A DNA stretch of 64,000 nt. Origin: Lichenifustis flavocetrariae. Lineage in GTDB: Bacteria > Pseudomonadota > Alphaproteobacteria > Rhizobiales > Beijerinckiaceae. Of this stretch, positions 51,924 to 60,851 are shown one piece after another. A program made the translations under genes and the position numbers. Within the stretch, counting starts at the first letter, position 1. Every line of letters starts with the position of its first letter. Under the pieces are notes generated by a model, which ran no database searches, was not told where the DNA came from, and was given only the letters and a program-made list of their open reading frames with translations. Where the stretch lies: NCBI RefSeq assembly GCF_026130545.1, contig NZ_JAMOIM010000001.1, forward strand, positions 248,001-312,000, read 5' to 3'.

Positions 51924-51981
51924 AAACTTTCCTCGCTCTCGCGTGTCGTCCGCGATCTCGATCTTGCGGGGCTACCAAGCC

Positions 51982-53151
51982 TCACCCTGCAAAAATCTTC
52001 TCTCGGCCGTCCGGACCGTTGATCTGCGGTGCGGCCGGGATCCCGCGCAGCCTGTGAATCAGCTCGGCCTGGCGCGCGGTCTCCGTCTTGTTCATCAATT
52101 GCGCAAGCTGATTGCGCAAGGTGTTGATGCTGCGTCCGCGTCGTGTCGAGATTTCGCGTAGGTCGAAACCGGCGAGCAGGTGGGCTGCGAGATCGGCCTC
52201 GGCATCGGTCAGGCCGAAGAACTCCGCAAGCTGGGCCGCCGAAGGACCTTTGGCCTTGGGATCCGTCACGAGCACCAGCAGAGCGGGCTGCGGCAGCATC
52301 ACGGCATGTGCGCTTCTGCTCAGGGGCAACGTCATCAGAACCAGCGGCGCGCCGCCGCTTGGCCGCGGCAGCCGGACCGTGCGCGCCGTGCGTCGCAACG
52401 CTTCGGGATGAAGCGCGGACGCGATGGCATGCTGCAGAGCCCGGTTGGCAGGGCCAGTCTGGGCCGCGAGATGCCGGCCGGCGAGGGTGAGACCATCCTT
52501 CTCGCGCAGGAGGCTCTCGGCTGGCCCGTTCAGCATCACGGGATAACCGGAGGCGTCGAGCAGCATGACCCCGAATCCCGCCGCGTGGAGCGCCAGAAAT
52601 CCACCTTCGGTTCCCGCTTCCGCATAGGCAAGCCGCCGAGCGATCTTCGCCGAGCGTTGCAGGTGAGGCAGAAGAAATTGGCCGACCGCGATGTCCTTCG
52701 CGTCGAAAGCTCCCGCCGACCAGGGCCGGAGAAGGGAGATGTCCTGAATGCCGTAGTCATCCGACCAGATGGCCAAGCGAAGCCCCTCGTGCAATCCGCG
52801 AGGCTCGAGGTAATCCGCATAGATCTGCGTTCGTTTCAGGTCGTCAACCTCCACCATCTGCCGTGTGGAGAGCACTTCGCCCGAAATCTTGACCGGTTTG
52901 CTGATGCCCCAGATGTTGCGCTTGAACCACGTGTCGAGGAATTGGTCCTGATAGTCGGATTGATCGAGGCCACAGGCGAGCCCGATATACTGCGTCTTAT
53001 CGTGACTCCTGGTGAACAGGTCAGCGAAATGTGCATCGAACAAAGATGACAGATTTTCGAGCACAGTCAGCCAGCCTGAAGGCGCCAATGCCGCGTCGTA
53101 GATCGACTCCAGCATACGTTCCATCACGTCGCTGGAAAGTCCGTTCATCAT
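51982..53151 (-). CDS. LuxR-type HTH regulator with PAS-like domain
   Basis: Transcription regulator of 389 residues. The C-terminal helix-turn-helix reads LTDAEADLAAHLLAGFDLRE and continues STRRGRSINTLRNQLAQLM (about residues 320-365), of the LuxR/GerE type. The N-terminal 290 residues have a PAS-like stretch (GFGVMLLDASGYPVMLNGPA), which senses an unknown signal. ATG 53151 follows CAGGA. It has no sensor kinase partner nearby and no autoinducer synthase, so it is probably not a quorum sensor. Confidence 0.85.
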   Translation of the reverse strand: MMNGLSSDVMERMLESIYDAALAPSGWLTVLENLSSLFDAHFADLFTRSHDKTQYIGLACGLDQSDYQDQFLDTWFKRNIWGISKPVKISGEVLSTRQMVEVDDLKRTQIYADYLEPRGLHEGLRLAIWSDDYGIQDISLLRPWSAGAFDAKDIAVGQFLLPHLQRSAKIARRLAYAEAGTEGGFLALHAAGFGVMLLDASGYPVMLNGPAESLLREKDGLTLAGRHLAAQTGPANRALQHAIASALHPEALRRTARTVRLPRPSGGAPLVLMTLPLSRSAHAVMLPQPALLVLVTDPKAKGPSAAQLAEFFGLTDAEADLAAHLLAGFDLREISTRRGRSINTLRNQLAQLMNKTETARQAELIHRLRGIPAAPQINGPDGREKIFAG

Positions 53152-53283
53152 CGATCGTCCTGAAGCCAAACTTGCCGCAAGCTAGGCATCAAAGAGAGCG
53201 GTCGCAACGCTATTTCGTCGTGATGATAAAGACAGCGAGATGATCTGGTCATTCGGCCGTGCCCGGTCGGTCATCTCCGCCGA

Positions 53284-53955
53284 TCACGCGGCGGGTTCGA
53301 TCAAGGACGGACTGTCGTCATCCTGGCCGCTCATGTTCACGCGATTGGAGACGATCCATTTCCGCAGGGCAGTCTCGGCTGCCGGTTGCAGCATTTCCGG
53401 ACCGGCGGTTCCAGAAAGCCAGGCGTCGAATTGCTCCGGCATCAGGATGACCGGCATCCGGTCGTGGTAAGGTGCCATCCAGGCCGTCGCGCCCGAGACC
53501 AGGATCGTGGCGGACAGGATGTCCTCGCCGGTCGCCTTGTCGCGCCATCGGTCCCAGAGGCCCGCGAAAGCCAGCACGGGGGATCCGTCCGCCGCGGTGA
53601 ACAGATGCGGCACCTTGGCGCCCCTTGCTCCGGTCCATTCATAGAAGCCGCTCGCCGGGACCAGGCAGCGCCGTCCCCGGAAGGCCGTGCGGAAGATCGG
53701 CTTCTCGGCGGCCGTTTCTGCGCGAGCGTTGAACGTGGCCGGGACATCCTTCAGCGGCTTCGACCACCAGCCTGGCACGAGGCCCCATCGCATGCGAACC
53801 AATTCGCGTTGCCCTGCCGGATCAAGACGCACGACATCGATGATCGTCGTCGGGGCGATATTGTAGCGTGGCTGCAGGTTAAGCGGAGCGCCGACGAGCT
53901 TCAAAAACGCCTGCACTTGGGCCCATGTGTAGTTCTGGGTGAAACGACCACACAT
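53284..53955 (-). CDS. SOS-response-associated (YedK/HMCES) protein
   Basis: SRAP-domain protein of 223 residues. It forms a covalent thiazolidine link to abasic sites in single-stranded DNA through Cys2. The start MCGRFTQNYTWAQ is diagnostic, and the NIAPT, ATFNARAET, RRCLVPASGFYEW and YHDRMPVIL blocks follow in order. ATG 53955 is chosen because Cys2 must become N-terminal after Met removal; the frame is open further upstream. It is a single gene with no SOS box noticed. Confidence 0.94.
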   Translation of the reverse strand: MCGRFTQNYTWAQVQAFLKLVGAPLNLQPRYNIAPTTIIDVVRLDPAGQRELVRMRWGLVPGWWSKPLKDVPATFNARAETAAEKPIFRTAFRGRRCLVPASGFYEWTGARGAKVPHLFTAADGSPVLAFAGLWDRWRDKATGEDILSATILVSGATAWMAPYHDRMPVILMPEQFDAWLSGTAGPEMLQPAAETALRKWIVSNRVNMSGQDDDSPSLIEPAA

Positions 53956-54106
53956 CGAACACTCGTCAAGCCACTCTCGGGAGTGCGACCCTGCCGAGCC
54001 GCGCCGAGGCTCTTTGTCGCCCTTTGAAGGCCGCAGAGGCGTTGTCACCTCATAGCCAGGGTGTCGGACGGTGTCGAGACGCCCAGTTCCACAGGGTGGT
54101 GTGGTC

Positions 54107-54487
54107 ATGAGGATGATTTACGGTCTCGCCGCGCTGGCGGGGTTCATGGGACTGGCGGTTCCGGCCGCCAGCCTGCCGCTGGGGGCCAGCCTGCAGCTCG
54201 TGGGCCGCGCGCAGGAACTCTCCCGAGCCGGTGCTTCCTGGGGCACCCCGCAGTTCATCAGCGACCGCCATCGGATCCGGAGGCGCCGACCAGTCGCGGC
54301 GACCGCTCCGCAAACCGTCGAGCCGAGCAGCGGTGACATGGGCGGCTACGTGGTCAATCGTTACGGCTATGGCAATTACGTCGCAGGCCCGGCGGGATAT
54401 GGGGGCTATCCGACCGGAAGTGCCGAGGCTCAGATCTGGAAACAGCGGCAGGAATGGAAATGCCAGGCTGTCCCTGAGAGATGCTGA
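54107..54487 (+). CDS. Small secreted protein of unknown function
   Basis: Predicted secreted protein of 126 residues: leader with hydrophobic core IYGLAALAGFMGLAVPAAS, then a basic stretch (HRIRRRRPVA) and a Gly/Tyr-rich end (GGYVVNRYGYGNYVAGPAGY) closing with two cysteines. No named family is recognised. It is divergent from the YedK/HMCES gene. ATG 54107 is the best start; ATG 54116 is close by. Confidence 0.65.
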   Translation: MRMIYGLAALAGFMGLAVPAASLPLGASLQLVGRAQELSRAGASWGTPQFISDRHRIRRRRPVAATAPQTVEPSSGDMGGYVVNRYGYGNYVAGPAGYGGYPTGSAEAQIWKQRQEWKCQAVPERC

Positions 54488-54633
54488 GTGGCTCGCCGTT
54501 CGCAAGATCACGACAATGTGCGTCTTGATGAGCCACGAGGCTGCACATCTCAGATGACGTTATGGATTGTTCGAAGCGACCCTTATGGTCGCAGTGATAT
54601 TTTAAAGTGCTTTGTTCAACGCGGAGCAGGTGG

Positions 54634-54969
54634 ATGTTTGATTTTATCACCATCAGCAATGGCATCGCGATCGTCCAGCACACCGAAGACGGGCATGTCT
54701 ATCGTTTCAAGCCAGTGCAGCCCGGTAAATGGGACAAGCTGATCTTTTTGGGATCGGACGCAAATGAAGCCGCGAGTTCGTCGACTGAGATGTTTGCGGT
54801 TGCGGCACTCCGATTCGCCGAACGCGCGGCAGCCGAATGCATGTGCGGAAATGCCGATATTCCTGAGGCGACCTCCGTCCAAGACAGAGGCGGATTGTCG
54901 GCTTGGCTCAACAGGCTTCGGATCGGGCCCCGGCTGCCCCCAAAAGCACTGGAGGAGACGGGACACTGA
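54634..54969 (+). CDS. Small hypothetical protein
   Basis: Possible gene for a 111-residue protein beginning MFDFITISNGIAIVQHTEDG. A GGAG lies 10 bases before the ATG. The N-terminal half looks like a small beta-rich fold; the rest is not recognised. No clear operon partner. It may be a real but lineage-restricted gene. Confidence 0.5.
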   Translation: MFDFITISNGIAIVQHTEDGHVYRFKPVQPGKWDKLIFLGSDANEAASSSTEMFAVAALRFAERAAAECMCGNADIPEATSVQDRGGLSAWLNRLRIGPRLPPKALEETGH

Positions 54970-55123
54970 AGCCTCTCGATCGAAGATGATGTGCAGGATC
55001 GCTTCAGGCTCTCGTTGCGGCGCTTCCAGTCAGAGGCCGGCGTCTGCGCCAGTCTGTCGCGACCGTCGGTCAAGATCGTGCCGTGTTGGATTGGCAATTT
55101 GAACATCGCGGACATGGACCCGG

Positions 55124-55756
55124 ATGACTTCGCTCGAGCCGCGTCGACCTGTCTCGACGCCAGATCCCCAGGAATGTGAGCCGGAAGGCTTCGGCGACGC
55201 CGTCGAAGCGGCGGCCCTGATGCTGGGCCTCGTTACGGCGCTCGCGTTTGTGGGTTTTCGATGGGAGCGCAACCGGGAGGAGGCGGCCCACACTTTTGCA
55301 GTCGAACTCATGGAACGCGTGGCCCGTCACGGCGAGCATGCGCTCGTCCCGGTCTGGAGCGGCGCCGGAAAAGGGCCGACATCCAGTTCGGCCCGCCATA
55401 CGTTCCGCGCCTTGCGCGGCCTTGGCGCCCTGGTCCCCACCGAGGCCGGAGCCTGCAAGGTCGTGACACGCTTTTCGGTCTGCAGCGGCACACGGTTTCA
55501 TTGTTATGTCTCAGGCACAACACCGGTTGGTCCCGTCGAGGCCTCGATCGGGCTTTGCGACGATGGATCAGGGGCGTCCTACAGTTTCGACACGTTCGAC
55601 GTGACGCTGCCGCTCATGGGAGCCGATCACGGCAATCGCGCCGAGGTCGACGTCAGCCGGGACGGAATGATCCGCTATGGCACGACACCGCTGCCACCCG
55701 AGGCCCTGCCGGTGCGGCTCCACAGGCGTGCCCCAATGGGTCCGCTTCGGTGGTAG
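55124..55756 (+). CDS. Hypothetical protein with a membrane segment
   Basis: Protein of 210 residues with one hydrophobic stretch near the start (AALMLGLVTALAFVGFRW, about residues 30-47) and a soluble C-terminal part of about 160 residues containing three Cys residues (ACKVV, SVCSG and HCYV). A signal anchor is likely. No named domain is seen. Its end overlaps the GTG start of the DUF2293 gene, so the pair is probably translated together. Confidence 0.6.
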   Translation: MTSLEPRRPVSTPDPQECEPEGFGDAVEAAALMLGLVTALAFVGFRWERNREEAAHTFAVELMERVARHGEHALVPVWSGAGKGPTSSSARHTFRALRGLGALVPTEAGACKVVTRFSVCSGTRFHCYVSGTTPVGPVEASIGLCDDGSGASYSFDTFDVTLPLMGADHGNRAEVDVSRDGMIRYGTTPLPPEALPVRLHRRAPMGPLRW

Positions 55757-56109
55757 GCGGCCGGCCATCGGGCGCCTCCCAGTCGGGCGCCCCCGCCGCC
55801 CTTGCGCGACGTGACCAGATCGCGGCGGTCCTGCGGGTCCTGGCGCCGCGTCTGCCCGACTACGAAGCCGGCGTCGTGGTCGACCGCGCGATGGACAGCC
55901 GCGGCCTGCATCGGGCGCACCCGGGCGAGGCCGCTTGGCTGGCCCTCGTGGCCTATGTTCGCCATGTTCTGACCGACTACGATGAGTTGCTGGCCGACGG
56001 ATACGATCCCGAAAGCGCACGGTTCTTCGTGCTGGATAGCATGAACGAAGCTCTGGCCGCATGGGGTGTGCGCAGAAAGGTCGTCGAGGACGGGACTTCT
56101 ACGCCTTGA
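55750..56109 (+). CDS. DUF2293-family protein
   Basis: Protein of 119 residues with the DUF2293 pattern: LRVLAPRLPDYEAGVVVDRA, then SRGLHRAHPGEAAWLALVAY and RHVLTDYDELLADGYDPESA. The family is common in alphaproteobacteria and is of unknown function. The GTG start at 55750 overlaps the previous stop by 7 bases. No ribosome-binding site is clear, which suits translational coupling. Confidence 0.75.
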   Translation: MVGGRPSGASQSGAPAALARRDQIAAVLRVLAPRLPDYEAGVVVDRAMDSRGLHRAHPGEAAWLALVAYVRHVLTDYDELLADGYDPESARFFVLDSMNEALAAWGVRRKVVEDGTSTP

Positions 56110-56125
56110 GCCGGCCTCCCGGCCG

Positions 56126-58741
56126 CTAAGCGGATTGCAAACCGCAGAGGCGCTCGGCGAGTTTGTCTATGCTGACGTCGCCTTTGTTGAGGATCTGGGT
56201 CGCACCCTGAAGACGACGCCGATCTGCCTGCGTCAGGTCGAGCGCCGTGAGCACCACGACCGGAATGGTCCCGCAGCCAGGTCTCGCCCGCATTGTTTCG
56301 AGAAATGTGAATCCGTCCATGATCGGCATTGAAAGATCGAGCAGGACGATCCCGGGACGGGCCGCGGCGAGTTGTGCCAGTCCTTCTTGCCCATTGCCGG
56401 CCTCGGTGACAGACCAGCCGTCCCGTTCCAGTGCCGTACGGATCAGGGTCCGTGTGTTCGGGTCGTCATCGATAATCAAGGCGTCGGTTTCGGGCGGCCG
56501 GTAGCGGTCCATGACCGACTTCAGGCGGTCCCAGCGCACAGGCTTCATGACGTAATCCGCCGCGCCGAGCGAGGCCGCCAGGGCTCTCTGCTCCACGAAG
56601 GTCACCATGATGACCGGGATCTCCTTGAGCGCAGGGTCATCCTTGAGAGCGCTCAGCACCGACCAGCCGTCGACACCCGGCATCATGACGTCGAGGACGA
56701 TCGCGCGTGGCTTCAACTCCTGGGCCAAGGCGAGACCATTGATTCCATCCGCCGCGGTTCGGGCCCGAAACCCCTCGCGACGCAGGAAGCGGGTCATCAG
56801 GGCGCGCTGATCCGCATCGTCATCAATCACCAGCACGAGGTCACCCGTCTCCTCGCTGTGCTGGTCAGCCTGGCTTTCGGCATCGATCTCCGTCGAGGCG
56901 ATCGTGGCCGGGAGGCTGACCGTGAAGGTACTGCCCTGGCCCTGGATGCTCTCGACGTCGATGCGGCCGCCGAGCATCGTGGTGAAAGCCCGCGTCAGCG
57001 AAAGGCCCAACCCCGTCCCGCCGAAGCGCCGCGTCGTCGACTCGTCGGCCTGTTGAAACCTTTGGAACAGCTTGGCCAGTTGTGGCTGCGACATGCCGAT
57101 GCCGGTGTCGGAGACTCGAAAGAGAATCCGGTCCCCCCGCAGCCCATGCTCGCGCGACACCGCGAGGGTCAGAACGCCGGCTTCGGTGAATTTGGCGGCG
57201 TTGCTCAGAAGGTTCAGGAGGATCTGCCTGACCTTCGTCACGTCCGAGCGCATTTCGCCGAGATTGGGGGCGAGTTGGAGATCGAGACGGTTGTTCTTCT
57301 TGCCGACCAGGCTCTGGACGGTCGTGGCGAGATCGCGAACGACGCTCTCGATCCCGAATTCCTCGGAGAACACCTCCATCTTGCCGCTCTCGATCTTGCT
57401 CAGATCGAGAACGTCGTTGATGAGCCCCAGAAGGTGCCGGGCATTACTCTCGATCTTGGTCATGTCGGCCGCCAAGCCGAGCGTATCCTCTCCGTCCGCG
57501 ATCTCTTCGAGCATCATCTCGCTATAGCCGATGATGGCCGACAGCGGCGTCCTGAGCTCATGGCTCATGTTGGCGATGAAGGTGCTCTTGGCGAGGTTCG
57601 CTGCTTCGGCTTCATCCCGCGCGGCTTTGAGGGCCATTTCGAACTCGCGCCGTTCCGTAATGTCCTCGTGCACCCCCACCCATTCGCGAATTCTGCCATC
57701 CGGCTCGAGCACCGGCACAGCCCGGATGGAGAACAGGCGATAAACCCCGTCGTGCCGCCGAACCCGGTGTTCGAAGAGGAAGACTCGCCGGTGCGACACC
57801 GCTTCGTTCCAGGCGTTGACCGTGGGTTGCACATCGTCGGCATGCACGGCTTTGGCCCAGCCAAAACCCTGATATTCGGCTTCGGTCTGGCCGGTGAACC
57901 GCTCCCAGTCGGGCTGCGGCCCGCGCATTTCGCCCTGTGCGTCATTGGTCCAGATGATGTCCCCGACCGCCTCGGCCGCAGCCCGGAACCGCTCTTCGCT
58001 GGCCCGAAGCGCGCCCTGTATCCTCTGCTGGTCGAACGAGGAGGCCAGCATGGCGAGAAACAGGATCAGGAACGTCGCGCCTGCAACCGAGAGAGCGAGG
58101 TTCTGCTGTCCCATGGCAGCGCCCAGATGTGCGTGAGCCGCCATGCCGCCCGCCGCGAATGTGAATGTGGCAGCGCTCATGCCTGTGTAGTGCATGCCGG
58201 CCACCGCCAAACCCATGACGGCCGCGGCGGCGAGCTTCTGCCACACTCCATTCTGCCGAAACGTCAGCCAAAGCGCCGCGGTCGCGGCCGTGACGGCAAT
58301 CAAGATTGAGGCGACGATGAGGAGGGGGTTGTAGGCAATGGTGCCCGACATCTCGATCGCGGCCATGCCGGTGTAATGCATGGCGGCAACACCCGCGCCC
58401 ATGACGAGGCCGCTCACCAGGACATCCCGGCGGCCGGCCTCGCGTCGGCTGGACCAGGCGAACGCCACCCCGGTGACACCGACGGCGATCAGAAGCGACG
58501 CGAGTGTTCGCCCAACGTCATAGGCGACCGGTAAAGCCGTGTCGAAGGCGAGCATGCCGACGAAATGCATCGACCAGATGCCTCCGCCCATGGCAACCGC
58601 CGCGGCGAGCACCCATGCCCAGCGCGGCCCCGTGAACGTGCCCCGCAGACGCCCGCCGAGATCGAGCGCCGTATAGGACGCGAACATCGCGATGGCGATC
58701 GACAGCACGACCAAGACCGAGTTGTGCCTCATAGGGTCCAT
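56126..58741 (-). CDS. MHYT-domain hybrid histidine kinase with two receiver domains
   Basis: Membrane kinase of 871 residues. The N-terminal MHYT sensor has seven hydrophobic helices (about 1-235) with three motif repeats: MHFVGM at 58, MHYTGM at 121 and MHYTGM at 183. These are proposed to bind copper and sense a diatomic gas or redox state. Next come PAS (about 245-370), HisKA with the phospho-acceptor His in NMSHELRTP (about 400), HATPase (about 505-620, DTGIGM and GGTGLGLSL boxes) and two C-terminal receiver domains (about 640-755 with VLDVMMPG, and 765-865 with LLDLSMP). No response regulator with an output domain is adjacent. ATG 58741 is used; ATG 58732 is possible. Confidence 0.93.
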   Translation of the reverse strand: MDPMRHNSVLVVLSIAIAMFASYTALDLGGRLRGTFTGPRWAWVLAAAVAMGGGIWSMHFVGMLAFDTALPVAYDVGRTLASLLIAVGVTGVAFAWSSRREAGRRDVLVSGLVMGAGVAAMHYTGMAAIEMSGTIAYNPLLIVASILIAVTAATAALWLTFRQNGVWQKLAAAAVMGLAVAGMHYTGMSAATFTFAAGGMAAHAHLGAAMGQQNLALSVAGATFLILFLAMLASSFDQQRIQGALRASEERFRAAAEAVGDIIWTNDAQGEMRGPQPDWERFTGQTEAEYQGFGWAKAVHADDVQPTVNAWNEAVSHRRVFLFEHRVRRHDGVYRLFSIRAVPVLEPDGRIREWVGVHEDITERREFEMALKAARDEAEAANLAKSTFIANMSHELRTPLSAIIGYSEMMLEEIADGEDTLGLAADMTKIESNARHLLGLINDVLDLSKIESGKMEVFSEEFGIESVVRDLATTVQSLVGKKNNRLDLQLAPNLGEMRSDVTKVRQILLNLLSNAAKFTEAGVLTLAVSREHGLRGDRILFRVSDTGIGMSQPQLAKLFQRFQQADESTTRRFGGTGLGLSLTRAFTTMLGGRIDVESIQGQGSTFTVSLPATIASTEIDAESQADQHSEETGDLVLVIDDDADQRALMTRFLRREGFRARTAADGINGLALAQELKPRAIVLDVMMPGVDGWSVLSALKDDPALKEIPVIMVTFVEQRALAASLGAADYVMKPVRWDRLKSVMDRYRPPETDALIIDDDPNTRTLIRTALERDGWSVTEAGNGQEGLAQLAAARPGIVLLDLSMPIMDGFTFLETMRARPGCGTIPVVVLTALDLTQADRRRLQGATQILNKGDVSIDKLAERLCGLQSA

Positions 58742-58929
58742 CTGGCGTCAACTCCGTCGGCATCGATCAATGGCGGTTTTTCGATCTCTGCGCATGGAGT
58801 GTCGCCGGTCCCCCGAAAAACATCGCTAACATGGGCAGGAAACTGGAGAATTCCATGCTTCTGCGCGTTCGAAGCAGATTGCTCTCCGACCTCCACGGAG
58901 GCCACGGCACCTGATTTTCGAGGAAGCAG

Positions 58930-60366
58930 ATGGGCGTTCTGCAACGCGTGTTCGAACGTAAGCCGATCGGCCCCGAGGCCGATCACGGGCTCGGCCGCAC
59001 GCTCACGGTTGCCGATCTCGTCACGCTTGGCATTGGCGCCACGGTCGGGGCCGGGCTGTTTTCGCTGACCGGGATCGCGGCAGCGGATTTTGCCGGCCCC
59101 GCTGTCGTGATCAGCTTCGCAATCGCGGCCGTTGGCTGCGCTTTGACCGGGCTTTGCTACAGCGAACTCGCGGGGATGATCCCCTCCTCAGGCTCGGCCT
59201 ATGCCTACGCCTATGCGGCCCTTGGCGAAGTGGTCGCCTGGATCATCGGTTGGGATCTGCTGATGGAATATGCGATCGGCGCCGGGACGGTGGCGTCCTC
59301 ATGGTCGAGCTACGTCCGGTCGCTGCTGCATGGGTGGGGATGGGATCTCCCGCATTGGTTCACTGCCGTTCCGTCGGCCGGCGGCCTCATCGATCTGCCG
59401 GCCGCCGCGATCATCGTGATGCTGTCGCTGCTGCTCATTGCCGGCATCCGTGAATCGACCCGTGTGAACGCGATCTTCGTGGTCCTCAAGGTTGCAGTGG
59501 TCCTTGTGGTCACGGGCCTCGGTGCTTTCTACGTGAACCCGGCCAATTATCACCCGTTCGTACCCGATAACACGGGGCAGTTCGGGTCCTTCGGCTGGTC
59601 AGGCGTGCTGCGAGGCGCCGGCGTCGTGTTCTTCGCTTACCTCGGCTTCGATGCGGTGAGTACGACGGCCGCCGAGGCGGAAGAACCGCAACGGTCGGTG
59701 CCGATCGGCATCCTCGGCTCGCTGGTGATCTGCACGTTGCTCTACATGGCCTTCGCGGTCGTGCTGACCGGCATGGTGAACTACCAGAAGATGCACGGGG
59801 ATGCGGCACCGGTCGCGACCGCCATCGAGCGGACGCCCTTCCTCTGGCTGCAGGTAACGGTCAAGCTGGGAGTCATCCTCGGCTTCACCTCGGTTCTGCT
59901 CGTGGGCCTGCTGGGTCAAGCCCGGGTGATGTTCGCCATGGCTCGGGACGGCATGCTGCCCGCCGTCCTGGGTCGTCTCCATCCTGGCCGGAAAACGCCA
60001 TGGGTGGCCCATCTCACCATGATGGGGCTGACCGTCCTCTTGGCCGGCTTCGTGCCCGTGGAGGCATTGAGCAAGCTGACCTCCGTCGGCACGCTCCTGG
60101 CCTTCGCGATCGTGTGCGGCGGTGTGCTCGTGCTGCGCGTCCGTGAGCCGGAGCGCCCGCGGCCATTTCGCGTGCCCTGGAGCCCTTTCGTCCCGGCCTT
60201 GGGGATCGTCACCTGCCTGGGTATGATGGTGTTCCTGCCCTGGCAGACGTGGTTGCGGCTGGGCGGATGGTTGGCCCTCGGCCTTGTCGCCTATGGCCTC
60301 TACAGCCATCGGCGGGCCACGAGTGTGCGTGCCGCCGCGGCAAACCAAGGGCCTGGTGCATCCTGA
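58930..60366 (+). CDS. APC-family amino-acid permease
   Basis: Amino-acid/polyamine/organocation transporter of 478 residues with twelve or so membrane segments. The start has the family pattern LGIGATVGAGLFSLTGIAAA (about residues 33-52), the GLCYSELAGMIPSSGSAYAY block and VFFAYLGFDAVSTTAAEAEE. It looks like the cationic amino-acid transporter (YfnA/CAT) group, but the substrate is uncertain. AGGAAG lies 4 bases before ATG 58930. Confidence 0.92.
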   Translation: MGVLQRVFERKPIGPEADHGLGRTLTVADLVTLGIGATVGAGLFSLTGIAAADFAGPAVVISFAIAAVGCALTGLCYSELAGMIPSSGSAYAYAYAALGEVVAWIIGWDLLMEYAIGAGTVASSWSSYVRSLLHGWGWDLPHWFTAVPSAGGLIDLPAAAIIVMLSLLLIAGIRESTRVNAIFVVLKVAVVLVVTGLGAFYVNPANYHPFVPDNTGQFGSFGWSGVLRGAGVVFFAYLGFDAVSTTAAEAEEPQRSVPIGILGSLVICTLLYMAFAVVLTGMVNYQKMHGDAAPVATAIERTPFLWLQVTVKLGVILGFTSVLLVGLLGQARVMFAMARDGMLPAVLGRLHPGRKTPWVAHLTMMGLTVLLAGFVPVEALSKLTSVGTLLAFAIVCGGVLVLRVREPERPRPFRVPWSPFVPALGIVTCLGMMVFLPWQTWLRLGGWLALGLVAYGLYSHRRATSVRAAAANQGPGAS

Positions 60367-60464
60367 ATCCGGCGCTGTCTCGGCCACGCAACGGCGGCGC
60401 CGATCACACTATCACTTTAAAGCAATCGACTGCGGCCATCGCTTCAGAAGCCTGAATTCGCCGA

Positions 60465-60851
60465 TCAGGCGGTCATGCGCCGCATGGCCGCGATGATGTC
60501 TTGTTCTCTGTAGGGTTTTGGAAAAAATACACTTCTTGGCGGCAGCGGCACGCTGTCCGGATCGTAATAGCCCGAGGTCACAATGATCTCGATCGGAGGC
60601 CAGCGATCACGAATGGCGGCCGCAAGCTGCATCCCGTCCATTCCATTCGGCATGTCGATATCCGTGAAGACGATCCGGATGTCGGTACGGCTTTCGAGGA
60701 TGCGAACCGCCTCGATGGCGTCGGCTGCCTCCACGACATCAAACCCCGCGTCCTCCACGAGGTCCACGGCCATCATGCGCAGGAGCGGTTCGTCCTCGAC
60801 GACGAGAACGACTTGCTTCGTTTCGACGGGCTCGCTGGTCACGTTCGTCAC
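60465..60851 (-). CDS. Single-domain response regulator of the HWE kinase
   Basis: Receiver protein of 128 residues with no output domain. Acidic residues at the start (VVEDEPLLRMMAV), the phospho-acceptor Asp in IVFTDIDMP and Lys in FFPKPYREQD are all present. Its GTG start overlaps the stop of the HWE kinase gene as GTGA, so the two are translationally coupled partners. Receiver-only proteins beside HWE kinases are common and usually act by docking to another protein or as phosphate sinks. Confidence 0.92.
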   Translation of the reverse strand: MTNVTSEPVETKQVVLVVEDEPLLRMMAVDLVEDAGFDVVEAADAIEAVRILESRTDIRIVFTDIDMPNGMDGMQLAAAIRDRWPPIEIIVTSGYYDPDSVPLPPRSVFFPKPYREQDIIAAMRRMTA

